16,715 nt of DNA from CAWVVV01 sp964629165 (GTDB taxonomy: Bacteria > Verrucomicrobiota > Verrucomicrobiia > Opitutales > Oceanipulchritudinaceae), in the NCBI GenBank assembly GCA_964629165.1, contig CAZVQJ010000040.1:1-16715 (forward strand), written 5' to 3'. The notes beneath the pieces were generated by a model. It had not been told where the DNA came from and did not search any database. It saw only the letters and a list, made by a program, of their open reading frames with translations. This document shows positions 8,801 to 16,467 of the stretch, piece after piece. Positions within the stretch are counted from its first letter, which is position 1, and every line of letters starts with the position of its first letter. A program made the position numbers and the translations under genes.

Positions 8801-8858
8801 ACTTTCCATCATCGAAATCGAATTCTACGAGCCGATCGAAAACACGCTAACGCTCTAA
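5802..8858 (+). CDS. Secreted GH2-superfamily glycoside hydrolase with C-terminal discoidin-like domain
   Basis: This 1018-residue enzyme starts at GTG 5802; TTG at 5844 is an alternative that shortens an unusually long pre-hydrophobic tail. A hydrophobic segment at about 37-54 ends in VLGA and acts as signal peptide. Domains in order: sugar-binding jelly roll (about 60-220, with AWYRKTFRLP and VWVNGVRVGSHENG), Ig-like domain (about 235-345), TIM barrel (about 350-640), DUF4982-type domain (about 642-720, with DIYVVANTESVELKVNGK), an Ig/invasin-like domain (about 725-830), and a discoidin/F5-8-like beta-sandwich (about 870-1015). The expected nucleophile is E524 in WQTEYS. The usual GNE acid/base motif reads G465-N466-N467 with E463 nearby. 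GH2 enzymes cleave beta-galactosides, beta-glucuronides or similar; here a side-group of RG-I is the likely target, but specificity is not visible. It lies 73 bp after the regulator, behind the second operator module. Confidence 0.87.
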   Translation: MSKPENLPKPFLFSLNPRYSLSLRIAHGSPIRPFRTLFGLLFLFVLITPQLVLGAPERLRLNFNPDWRMGVGDFPGAEAPDFDDSAFEPVTLPRAWNEDDAFHLSIHEHRTGIAWYRKTFRLPERSEPGKVYIEFEGARQQALVWVNGVRVGSHENGVMAFGFDLTNHLKPWPETNVIAVRTNNAWNYREEVSGQTFQWADRNFNANYGGLVKNVNLHLTGVLHQTLPLYSSLGYTGVYVYASQMDVANRSAVINVESEVVFEPRRNQDFDFEVEIRDRDGKLVKAFSGGKHTAPSRGRVIARASAKVDDLEFWSWGYGYLYEVTTKLKVDGEVVDEVRTMTGFRKTAFEDGVVKLNDRILHVKGYAQRTSNEWPAIGLSVPPWLSDYSNGLMIESGANMVRWMHVTPWRQDVESSDRVGLMQMLPAGDSERDAVGRKWLQRVELMRDAIVYYRNNPSVIVYEAGNNGISEEHMAEMKAIRNQFDPHGGRAVGSRDMLGSKEAEYGGEMLYINKSASQPYWQTEYSRDEGLRKYWDEYSPPYHKDGDGPLYNGQSARSYNRNQDSHAIENVIRWYDYWRERPGTGKRVNGGGLNIIFSDTNTHYRGAENYRRSGEVDAMRIPKDGFFAHQVMWNGWVDPAEPKAHILGHWNYADGTVKDIYVVANTESVELKVNGKALGKGVRSHRFLFTFENVSWEPGVIEAIGRDGAGKVVSSARHETAGAPAALRLQLIGPGGNLRADGADVFLAQVEVVDSKGNRCPTALDMVEFSLEGPAEWRGGIAQGPDNHILSKSLPVEGGVNRVLVRSTPESGRIVLRAASEGLEGATLSIESQAVSTTDGWSESFPADTLSGSLLKGPTPPGVSITSTRKAVAIKRAGSVSGNDPRLAFDDNEASAWIGYGSIEFELEREAILSEITMKTGGFRARSYPIRVRVGAKVVYEGATPRSLGYITLPLEPTTGDRVTIEILSGSEARDAFGELTELIDQGNATTGEEKVGEAELSIIEIEFYEPIENTLTL

Positions 8859-8910
8859 CCGTTATTTCAAACCTGTATTCTACTCGCGTCCGATAGCAGT
8901 TGATCGGGCC

Positions 8911-8934
8911 TCTGAGCCCGGGAGGCGCCTCAGA
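8911..8934 (+). other. Stem-loop in the GH2-PL11 intergenic gap
   Basis: TCTGAG (8911-8916) and CTCAGA (8929-8934) form a perfect 6-bp stem with a 12-base GC-rich loop. An overlapping alternative pairs GCCTC with GAGGC. It is 52 bases past the GH2 stop codon and 26 before the PL11 start. A clear T-run is absent, so an attenuating or processing hairpin is as possible as a terminator. Confidence 0.3.
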
Positions 8935-8960
8935 ATCTTCTATTACACCTTCGTCGCATT

Positions 8961-11900
8961 ATGAAACTGTCCTCAAAATTGATCTACTGGAATACCCACC
9001 GGCGTGTCCTCATGACACTCCTGTCCGCGCTTCTCTTGTTCGTGAACGTCAACGCGCAGCGCCAGATGGAAAATCTCGGCCGGGGAATGGTCGCGGTGAG
9101 AGCGGAGAACGACCGCGTCTTCGTGAGCTGGCGGCTGCTTGGCCACGAACCGCAGAATCTTCCCTTCAACCTCTACCGCTCGGCGAACGGCGGGGCTCCG
9201 GAGAAGATCAATGCCGATCCGATTGTGACCGGCACGAATTTCACCGACACGACCGTCGATCCCACTCTGGAGAACGCCTATTTCGTGCGGCCGGTGATCA
9301 ACGGGGTGGAACTCGAGGAGAGCGCTGCCTATACGCTGCCTGCGAACGCCCCGGACCGGCCGTATTTCACGGTGCCGCTTGAACCGACCGATTTCGAGAC
9401 CTATGTCCACATGGTCTGGGTGGGGGACCTCGATGGAGATGGAGAGTATGATTATGTGGTGACGCGTATTCCCGAAGGCACGGGGGATCCACGTCTGCTC
9501 GACGCCTACCTCAGTGACGGCACCTTTCTCTGGCGGGTGAACTTCGGTCCCAATTCGGTCGATCCGAACAACATTGAACCCCCCGCTTCCACGATCAACG
9601 CCGGGCATAATGACGGAGTGACGGTTTACGATCTCGATGGAGATGGGCGATCGGAAGTCGTGATCATCTCCGCCAATGGGGTGACCTACGGCGACGGCGA
9701 CGTCCTCACTTACGGCGACGATGTTACCCAGTTTATTTCGGTCCTCGATGGCGAAACCGGTGCGCTCCGGGCGCGTGCGCAAGTGCCGGATGACTACATT
9801 GAGGAGGGACCGATGGCCGGCCATTTCGGCATTGCTTATCTCGACGGCGTGCACCCCAGCTTTGTCTTCAAGGGCAAGAACCGGATCGGAAGCGGAGCAT
9901 TCAACCTGATGGTGACGACCTGGGATTTTGATGGCACGGATCTGACCGAGCGCTGGAAGTTCTCTCCCGGCACGGCGGATTTCCCCAACTTCCACCAGAT
10001 CCGGATCATTGACCTGGATGGTGACGGACGCGACGAAATCGCAGACGGTGGCTACGTCCTCGATGATGACGGTTCGGTCCTCTACAACCTTGCCGATGAG
10101 GGGGTCGTGCACGGCGACCGTTTTCATATCGGGGACCTCGATCCGAATCGGCCGGGACTCGAAGGGTTTGCGGTCCAGCAGAATAATCCCAGTGGCCTTC
10201 GCTATTACATCTATGACGCCGCGACGGGAGAGATGATCCACAAGCACCATGGTGCGATATCCGACATCGGGCGGGGGATCGTGGCGGATATCAGCGCCGA
10301 TCATGTCGGTTACGAGTACTGGGCCTTCGATGGCATCCACGAAATCCAGACCGGTGAGGTTATTTCGCCTGAGCCGCGTCGCCCATGGCCCAACTTCCGG
10401 ATCTGGTGGGATGGCGACGTCATGAGTGAGGTCCTCAACCGGGAACTCGTTGAAAAGTGGAACCCGGAGGATCCCGCCAACCACACGCGTTTGCTCTCGG
10501 CGGGCAATGACGGAGCGGTCGATTCCTGGCGCGATGCCGCGCAGTTCTACGGCGATATCCTCGGAGACTGGCGTGAAGAAATCATCTACGAAAAGTCCGA
10601 TCACTCTGCCCTGATGATTTATACGACGCCGATTCCGACGGACGTTCGACTCTACACCCTGCCTCACAACCCCGGGTACCGGGCCGGATTCACGGTGAAG
10701 GGCTACCTGCAGTCACACATGGTCGATTACTACCTCGGCCACGGCATGACGACACCGCCCGCACCGGATATTCTCCCCGTCCTCGGCGGAGGCACAGAGA
10801 TGGCGATCATCGCCGGTTTTCATCCCGACACGGGACACGACGACAATGACCGGATTACCAACAACAGCACGCCCACGGTTGCAGGCATCGCTCCTCCCGG
10901 TTCGACCGTCACGCTTTCGCGCATTGGTGCAGGCGACGATATTCCGGTCGTGGCGGACGGTGACGGGAACTGGACCCACACCTACACCTCACCCCTGGCC
11001 GATGGGGAACACTACTTTCTTGCCCGCCTCGACGGCATGGAGGCTCGATACTCCCCGCCGTTTCTCATCGAAATTGAAACCGTTGCCCCGTCCATGCCGG
11101 TGATCGAACTCGTGGCGGCTTCCGGGGCGGACGGCTTCACCGTGATGGGAACGGCGGAGCCTGCCTCCCGGATGTTCGTGCATATTCTTGGCGTTCCGGG
11201 CTCTGAGAGCACGATGGTCGATGAAGACGGCTTCTGGTCTGTTTCCTTCGAAGACCTCGGCTCCGTCGGAGCGATGGAAATGATCTCCGCCCATTCCGAA
11301 GATGTTGCCGGCAACCTCAGTGGCTCCGCGATGGCGCCGATCAACTTTTCGATGACGGTTCCGGAGATCACAGCGGTCTCTCCGGATACGGGGGTGGATG
11401 CAAATGACGGGGTGACCATCGGCGGGAACCTCGTCCTCCACGGAACAGCCGCACCGGATGCCGAGGTCTCCATCCTGCTGATAGGAGAGGGACTGATCGG
11501 TGAAACGACAGCCGACGTCGATGGGCTGTGGGAGTTCAATCATCCGGACGCAAACCTTCCCGATGGCGTCTACACGTTCAGTGCGGTGGAGACAGGTGGA
11601 CTCGGGGCGGAACCATTCACCGTGAAGATAGATGCGACTGAGCCGGTTGTCTCGGCGGTTGGCCTGCACGCGCCCACCACAGATACCTCCAGTGCCACCG
11701 AGATCACTTTCCGGGTGAATTTCTCCGAGCCGGTTGCAGGCGTGAGCGAGTCCGCCTTCGATCTCGTGACGACCGGGTCGCTTACCGGGCTTGTGGGGTC
11801 CGTCGAATCGGTCGAGTCGTCCGGAGCACAATCATTCGATGTGGTTGTCGAATCACTTTCGGGTGAGGGCACCATCCAGCTCACGGTGAACGACAGCGGC

Positions 11901-14168
11901 ACCGGGATCACCGACATCGCGGGGAATGTGCTCGCCGATGGATTCTCGGACGGAGCCGTCTTCAACCGCATTTTGCTCGGAAACGGCACATGGACCCGTA
12001 CGTTGACAGGGGGTAACTGGAGCACGAACAGCAACTGGCAGGGAGGGATTATCGCCCACGGGTTCGATACGACGGCCGATTTTAGCACCCTCGAGCTGTC
12101 GGAAGATATCGAGGTCATTCTCGATGAGTCTCGAATCATTACGCAGTTGGTCTTTGGCGACCAGGACGTGAGTTCCGCCGCCGGTTGGCTCGTGCGTGGT
12201 GACGACTCCGATGCCGTATTGGAGTTTGTCAGCGATCTCGAGACTCCTGGCATCACCGTCGGAGACCTTGCCGACGGGCATGCTGTCACGATCGCCGCCA
12301 GACTCGGTGGGGCAGGCTTTGCGAAGGACGGATCGGGGACGTTGGTCCTCACCGGCGAAGGCACCCTGAGCGGCCGGGTTGGCGTGGATGAGGGTGAAAT
12401 GAGGATCGGTACCGGCGCCCGCTTCCAGCCTGGTTCGGTCGTCGTCAACGGCTCCGAGACTGTATTCAGGATTTCGGACGGTGAGGTCGTCAGCGGGGGA
12501 ACCGTCGATCTGAACGGTGACGCCACCTTGATCATCGATGGCGGCATCGTGAGCGTTAACGGGCTCCGTGGTTCCGATAATAGTTCAGGAAATTCGATCC
12601 ATTTCAACGGTGGTCAGCTGAGCACCGGATACGTCGAGATCCGCCGAAGCACCGACAGCAATCTCCGTTTCAACACTGGCTTCGTTCTCCCTGGCGGAGA
12701 GGCTCAGATTGGGGAAATCCGCCTCGGCACCTCCAATTCTAACGGCATGATGTCGGTGGAAGGTGCCGACGTTGAGGTGACCGGCTCGATCGAGCTCGGC
12801 AATCAGAACACGGGAGGACGCGGCGGTCATATACGGGTAACCGATGGCAGCCTGCAGGTGGGTGAAGGTATCGTCATGGTCCTTCGGGACACCAACGCTG
12901 CCTCCACGAGCTTCCTCGGTGGCGTGAGCACGATCGAGAAGTTCACCCTCGGCAGTGACGCGAGCATCGAGAACGGAACCGCGACCATCCTCCTCGATGG
13001 CGGCACGCTTTATCTTGGCGCGGGTGGAATCGTCTCCCATGGGGTGGAGTCCTTCGCTGCCAACGTCGAGCTTGCCAGTGGTGTCCTTGCCGCAAAGTCG
13101 GGTTGGTCGACAACGCTGCCGATGACGTTGATCACGGAAGATAGCACCGTCACGGTTCAGGCCGCCAACGCTACGGGATCTGCCCGGGAGATTCTCCTCG
13201 GCGGAGAGATTTCGGGTCCGGGCGGCCTTCTCAAGACGGGCACGGGTCGATTGATCCTTGCCGGTGAGAATTCGTTTGTGGGACCGCTTTTCGCGCACGA
13301 CGGCGAACTGGTCGTCAATGGTGAGATCGCGGCGGGAGCAGGTGTCGAAATCCTGGATCATGCCCGACTGAGTGGAGCGGGTTCGATCGCTCGCGCAGTG
13401 GCCCTCCAGCCAGGTGGCACAATCTCACCGGGGGCCGGTTCCTCAGGGTCTCTTCTTTCCCTCGATTCCCTGGAGTGGCACGCCGGCGGTGTGCTCGAAT
13501 TTACCCTCGGCGATGGCGCACGACAGCTCGAGGTGAATGGGGAACTGAGCAAAACCGGGAGCGGCACCCATGCGATTGTGATCGACGGCGCGGATGGCCT
13601 CGAGGCAGGGCAGTCCTACACGCTCGTCAGCTTCGCCTCGACCGATTTTTCGGCCGAAGACTTCACCCTCGTGTCGACGCCTCCAGGCCTCGAGGGAGAC
13701 CTCACGTTGAGCGGAAACAATCTCATCTTGACGATTGCGACCCCGCCGCCGCCGACTCCCTACGAGGAGTTCGCCGACACCACCTTCCCGGAAGGCGCCG
13801 AGAAGACCGGTCCCGAGGAGGACTACAACGGTGATGGCATCAGCAACTTCCTCTCGTTCGCCTTTGGCGTCGATCCGATCACCGGCGAAGGCAGCGAGAA
13901 CCTGCCCCGCTTGGTAAAGGCGGAATCGGATGGTGCCGATGGCCTTGTTGCGGAGATCGAGTTTACGCGGCCTCAGGACAGCCCGTTGCACTACGGTTAC
14001 GAGGCTTCCTCCGACCTCCATTCATGGAGCCCTCTGGAGTTGGATGACATGACGGATGGATACACCGTCGATCTTCTCGAGAACGACGAAGAAAGCGGAA
14101 CGGTTGTACAGGCGCGAGTCAGCCACCCGGATCATTCGACATTCTTCGTTCGCGTGATTGTCGAGTGA
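8961..14168 (+). CDS. Multidomain PL11 rhamnogalacturonan lyase with Ig-like and autotransporter-repeat extensions
   Basis: The 1735-residue product starts at ATG 8961 and has a signal peptide cut near VNVNA/Q (residue 32). Residues about 33-620 form a full-length PL11 lyase of the YesW/YesX type: QMENLGRGMVAV near 35-46, Ca-binding DLDGDG loops at 156-161, 224-229 and 351-356, NAGHNDG (213-219), and ILGDWREEII plus TLPHNPGYR near 533-574. PL11 enzymes cut the RG-I backbone by beta-elimination. Then follow three bacterial Ig-like domains (about 636-890; repeated PG/PDA-x-V and D-x-D-G-x-W patterns) and a fourth Ig-like domain with GTGITDIAGN (about 891-1003). A long beta-helix region (about 1005-1595) carries autotransporter-associated strand repeats, clearest at 1120-1150 (DGSGTLVLTGEGTLSG) and 1423-1454 (LLKTGTGRLILAGENSF). 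The C-terminal domain (about 1600-1735) starts with a DYNGDGISNFLSFAFGVDP motif. No outer-membrane barrel is visible. Confidence 0.93.
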   Translation: MKLSSKLIYWNTHRRVLMTLLSALLLFVNVNAQRQMENLGRGMVAVRAENDRVFVSWRLLGHEPQNLPFNLYRSANGGAPEKINADPIVTGTNFTDTTVDPTLENAYFVRPVINGVELEESAAYTLPANAPDRPYFTVPLEPTDFETYVHMVWVGDLDGDGEYDYVVTRIPEGTGDPRLLDAYLSDGTFLWRVNFGPNSVDPNNIEPPASTINAGHNDGVTVYDLDGDGRSEVVIISANGVTYGDGDVLTYGDDVTQFISVLDGETGALRARAQVPDDYIEEGPMAGHFGIAYLDGVHPSFVFKGKNRIGSGAFNLMVTTWDFDGTDLTERWKFSPGTADFPNFHQIRIIDLDGDGRDEIADGGYVLDDDGSVLYNLADEGVVHGDRFHIGDLDPNRPGLEGFAVQQNNPSGLRYYIYDAATGEMIHKHHGAISDIGRGIVADISADHVGYEYWAFDGIHEIQTGEVISPEPRRPWPNFRIWWDGDVMSEVLNRELVEKWNPEDPANHTRLLSAGNDGAVDSWRDAAQFYGDILGDWREEIIYEKSDHSALMIYTTPIPTDVRLYTLPHNPGYRAGFTVKGYLQSHMVDYYLGHGMTTPPAPDILPVLGGGTEMAIIAGFHPDTGHDDNDRITNNSTPTVAGIAPPGSTVTLSRIGAGDDIPVVADGDGNWTHTYTSPLADGEHYFLARLDGMEARYSPPFLIEIETVAPSMPVIELVAASGADGFTVMGTAEPASRMFVHILGVPGSESTMVDEDGFWSVSFEDLGSVGAMEMISAHSEDVAGNLSGSAMAPINFSMTVPEITAVSPDTGVDANDGVTIGGNLVLHGTAAPDAEVSILLIGEGLIGETTADVDGLWEFNHPDANLPDGVYTFSAVETGGLGAEPFTVKIDATEPVVSAVGLHAPTTDTSSATEITFRVNFSEPVAGVSESAFDLVTTGSLTGLVGSVESVESSGAQSFDVVVESLSGEGTIQLTVNDSGTGITDIAGNVLADGFSDGAVFNRILLGNGTWTRTLTGGNWSTNSNWQGGIIAHGFDTTADFSTLELSEDIEVILDESRIITQLVFGDQDVSSAAGWLVRGDDSDAVLEFVSDLETPGITVGDLADGHAVTIAARLGGAGFAKDGSGTLVLTGEGTLSGRVGVDEGEMRIGTGARFQPGSVVVNGSETVFRISDGEVVSGGTVDLNGDATLIIDGGIVSVNGLRGSDNSSGNSIHFNGGQLSTGYVEIRRSTDSNLRFNTGFVLPGGEAQIGEIRLGTSNSNGMMSVEGADVEVTGSIELGNQNTGGRGGHIRVTDGSLQVGEGIVMVLRDTNAASTSFLGGVSTIEKFTLGSDASIENGTATILLDGGTLYLGAGGIVSHGVESFAANVELASGVLAAKSGWSTTLPMTLITEDSTVTVQAANATGSAREILLGGEISGPGGLLKTGTGRLILAGENSFVGPLFAHDGELVVNGEIAAGAGVEILDHARLSGAGSIARAVALQPGGTISPGAGSSGSLLSLDSLEWHAGGVLEFTLGDGARQLEVNGELSKTGSGTHAIVIDGADGLEAGQSYTLVSFASTDFSAEDFTLVSTPPGLEGDLTLSGNNLILTIATPPPPTPYEEFADTTFPEGAEKTGPEEDYNGDGISNFLSFAFGVDPITGEGSENLPRLVKAESDGADGLVAEIEFTRPQDSPLHYGYEASSDLHSWSPLELDDMTDGYTVDLLENDEESGTVVQARVSHPDHSTFFVRVIVE

Positions 14169-14203
14169 GTGACAAGATGTTACGTCCACTACGGAAGCAG
14201 AAC

Positions 14204-15490
14204 ATGATGATGAAACTTGACCGAAAATACCTCTCAGCCCGTCGGGCCTTCGTTATGCCGCTCTTCGTGGCGGCGACCTTCTTCACCGGTTCGGTGTCGT
14301 CACAGGTGATCGATGGCGTCGATTACACCGCGCGAGCGGGTGATGCCGCGAACACGTTCGACATGACGAACACCGATATTCTCGGACAACGTTTCGCATC
14401 CGAACACCGCGTCATCGAAGACGAGGTCACGGGAGTCCCGGTCATCGCCTTGACGACCTCTCGGCACAACAACTCCAAGTTCTACCAGACGCACCCGCAA
14501 TGGACGCCCGACGGCAAATACATCATCTTCCCCTCGAGCCGCGGCGGGGGTGAAGGCAGGCGTGGGCTCGCTTATGCAATCTCGATGGAGACCTACGAAA
14601 TTGTCCAGGTGACGACGGCAGACTGGGGGAGCAACCTCCACCTCGGGTGGCATGAGAATCGCGCCTATTTCTTCCGGGATCGCGAGCTGATCGCCCTCGA
14701 CCTGGGGCGGCTTCTGGCGGACAGCGAACGCGGGCAGGTGGGAGCACCCGAGAGCTATCTCGAAACGATTGCGGAACTGCCCGCGGGCGTGCGTCCCTCA
14801 GGTGGAACCGGGTTGGACGCAAACGAAGACCGGATCTTCTTCGCGGCCAGATCGACGGGTGATCTTTCCGCCATCTATAGCATCGAGTTCTCGTCCGGAG
14901 AATTACGCAAACTTGTGGAAGTCCCGTTCCGCGCCAATCACCTGCAAGCCAATCCGTACGTCTCCGGCGAGATCATGTATTGCTGGGAAACCGGAGGTGA
15001 CGCCCCGCAGCGGATGTGGTACCTCAGCATCGATGATTCCGGGGAGGTGCATAACCGCCCCATCTATGTCGAGCATCCGGCCGAATGGGTCACCCACGAA
15101 CTGTTCACCGGTCCAGACCATATTCTGTTCAACGTCATGGCCCACATCGATCGCCTTCGGGAGCGGCCCACTGGCATCTTTTCGCTCAACATCCGGACGG
15201 GGGAACACAAGAACCACGGGCAGATCGGAAAGGGCGGATTCTGGCATTGCGACGCCACCGAGGATCAGAAGTGGGCGGTCGGGGATACCTTCGACGGTGA
15301 ACTCTACCGCATCGACATGGCTACCGGCGAGCAGACGCTGCTGACCACCGGCCACCGGCCCAACAGCAAGGGTCCCTTCAGCAACGAAGCCCACTCCCAT
15401 CACAATATCAGCCCCGACGAAAAATGGGTGTTGCTGACATCCAGCATGTTGACCGGTCGCGATATCATGCTGGTGCCACTCCACCCCTGA
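14204..15490 (+). CDS. Secreted PL22-like oligogalacturonate lyase
   Basis: The product is a beta-propeller protein resembling PL22 oligogalacturonate lyases, which split short and unsaturated galacturonides. I place the start at ATG 14204 (MMMKLDRK), six bases after a weak GGAAG. ATG 14177 is possible, as is GTG 14165, which would overlap the PL11 stop codon as GTGA. Numbered from GTG 14165, a signal peptide runs to about residue 46 (ARRAFVMPLFVAATFFTGSV). Compared from memory with the Yersinia enzyme, key residues fall in place: R283 in QRMW, H311 in THELF, H361 in WHCD, and H410/H412 in AHSHH, with N407 where the family has a metal-binding Gln. PDGKYIIF (115-122) and PDEKWVLL (417-424) are propeller-blade motifs. 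Characterised PL22 enzymes are mostly cytoplasmic; this one is predicted to be exported. It directly follows PL11 and is surely co-transcribed with it. Confidence 0.85.
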   Translation: MMMKLDRKYLSARRAFVMPLFVAATFFTGSVSSQVIDGVDYTARAGDAANTFDMTNTDILGQRFASEHRVIEDEVTGVPVIALTTSRHNNSKFYQTHPQWTPDGKYIIFPSSRGGGEGRRGLAYAISMETYEIVQVTTADWGSNLHLGWHENRAYFFRDRELIALDLGRLLADSERGQVGAPESYLETIAELPAGVRPSGGTGLDANEDRIFFAARSTGDLSAIYSIEFSSGELRKLVEVPFRANHLQANPYVSGEIMYCWETGGDAPQRMWYLSIDDSGEVHNRPIYVEHPAEWVTHELFTGPDHILFNVMAHIDRLRERPTGIFSLNIRTGEHKNHGQIGKGGFWHCDATEDQKWAVGDTFDGELYRIDMATGEQTLLTTGHRPNSKGPFSNEAHSHHNISPDEKWVLLTSSMLTGRDIMLVPLHP

Positions 15491-15621
15491 TCAAGACGAG
15501 GGGATGCGGGGCTGAGAGACTCTTGCGGGATCGAAGTCCACGGTGGCATCCGGCCCGGTTCGGCCCCTTGCAATCGGCTGGCCGGTTCAGGATCGGCGTG
15601 TGAGCGTTGTCTCGGACGAGG

Positions 15622-16122
15622 ATGATCATACGGACCGAAGTACCCGCCGATGCCGGCGCCATTGAAGGATTGACCGTCGCGGCTTTCCGCGGGGCTCCGC
15701 ACAGCAGCCAAACGGAGCATCAGATCATCCACGCACTGCGGGAAGCGGGAAAACTCGCCCTTTCCCTGGTGGCGGAAATCGATGGCGTGGTAGTCGGACA
15801 CCTGGCCGCGTCGCCCGTGAGGATATCTGACGGGACCAGCGGGTGGTATGGGCTCGGCCCCCTCTCGGTGGCGCCAGAGCACCAGAGGCAAGGGATTGGC
15901 GGCGCACTCGTGAAAAACGCATTGGCAGAATTGCGGAATCGAGGTGCTGCCGGGTGTGTCGTTCTCGGAGAACCCCGATACTATGGACGCTTCGGTTTCA
16001 GAGCCCAGCCTGCGCTGGTTCTGCCAGGTGTTCCGCCCGAATATTTCCAAGCCCTCGCCATCCGGGGAGCCCTGCCCACTGGAACCGTCTCCTATCACCG
16101 AGCCTTCGAGGTTGGCCCGTAG
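15622..16122 (+). CDS. GNAT-family N-acetyltransferase (YhbS-like)
   Basis: The 166-residue product starts at ATG 15622 (MIIRTEVPADAGAIEGLT); a TTG at 15607 would add five residues. It has the GNAT fold landmarks: VVGHLAASPV, then GLGPLSVAPEHQRQGIGGAL carrying the acetyl-CoA pyrophosphate-binding Q-x-x-G-I-G loop. GCVVLGEPRYYGRFGF is typical of the YhbS-like subgroup (YYGRFGF). No signal peptide is seen, so it acts in the cytoplasm, transferring acetyl from acetyl-CoA to an unknown amine. It sits 131 bp after the PL22 gene on the same strand. Nothing in the sequence links it to pectin use; it may be a passenger gene between two pathway units. Confidence 0.9.
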   Translation: MIIRTEVPADAGAIEGLTVAAFRGAPHSSQTEHQIIHALREAGKLALSLVAEIDGVVVGHLAASPVRISDGTSGWYGLGPLSVAPEHQRQGIGGALVKNALAELRNRGAAGCVVLGEPRYYGRFGFRAQPALVLPGVPPEYFQALAIRGALPTGTVSYHRAFEVGP

Positions 16123-16467
16123 CAGCATGCCCGGGGATCCCGAAGGATGCACCCTTCGTCGACGACGGGCGGCCTCGACCTCATGGATCGACCGTCGCTC
16201 ATCGCCCACAATAACGGGATGGACGACTTCCGGCGAGTGTAACAAGTTCCCTTCGAGATGAACCATCCGAACGTCGTCGGCACGGATACCCACCCCCCAT
16301 GGGAGCGCCTGCATCCCCGTGACGCTCGCCTTGCTCGACTGGCGGCTACCGGGCGATGGGGTTGCCTCCGGCATGTTTTTTGGTGAGACAGTTCCTTGCG
16401 CCGCGACCGCGCATGGACAATCATAACGACGCATTTCAAACATCACTCAATCATCACTACCAACCCA
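16123..16467. other. Intergenic region of 345 bp without a recognisable gene
   Basis: Between the GNAT stop and the GH51 start I find no credible plus-strand gene. A small hairpin lies at 16141-16158. A minus-strand reading frame passes through the whole region (residues reading VHLEGNLLHSPEVVHPVIVG near 16206-16265) but continues antisense through the GNAT gene, so I do not call it. The last 100 bases are AT-richer and probably hold the GH51 promoter and leader. The operator half-site CGYAAAW is not present as a 21-bp repeat here. Confidence 0.5.
16141..16158 (+). terminator. Small hairpin after the GNAT gene, possible weak terminator
   Basis: CGAAGG (16141-16146) pairs perfectly with CCTTCG (16153-16158) around a 6-base loop. 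It starts 19 bases after the GNAT stop codon, which fits a terminator position. The stem is short and no T-run follows, so function is uncertain. Confidence 0.25.

Noticed and set aside
8973..10667. 564-codon minus-strand open frame
   Set aside because: Antisense to the PL11 catalytic domain. Its Val/Ile/Arg/His-rich pattern mirrors the Asp/Gly codons of the calcium loops.
12000..13600. Tandem DNA repeats in the beta-helix part of the PL11 gene
   Set aside because: The strand repeats are visible only at the protein level; I saw no long exact nucleotide repeats, CRISPR array, insertion sequence or attachment site there or elsewhere in the window.
15484..15503. CCCCT/AGGGG hairpin at the PL22 stop codon as a terminator
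   Set aside because: The stem is only 5 bp, includes coding bases, and no T-run follows.
15400..16446. 348-codon minus-strand open frame across the PL22 end, GNAT gene and following gap
   Set aside because: It overlaps two well-supported plus-strand genes and has no family motif. Only its upstream part lies in non-coding sequence, and that part is listed separately as a low-interest observation.
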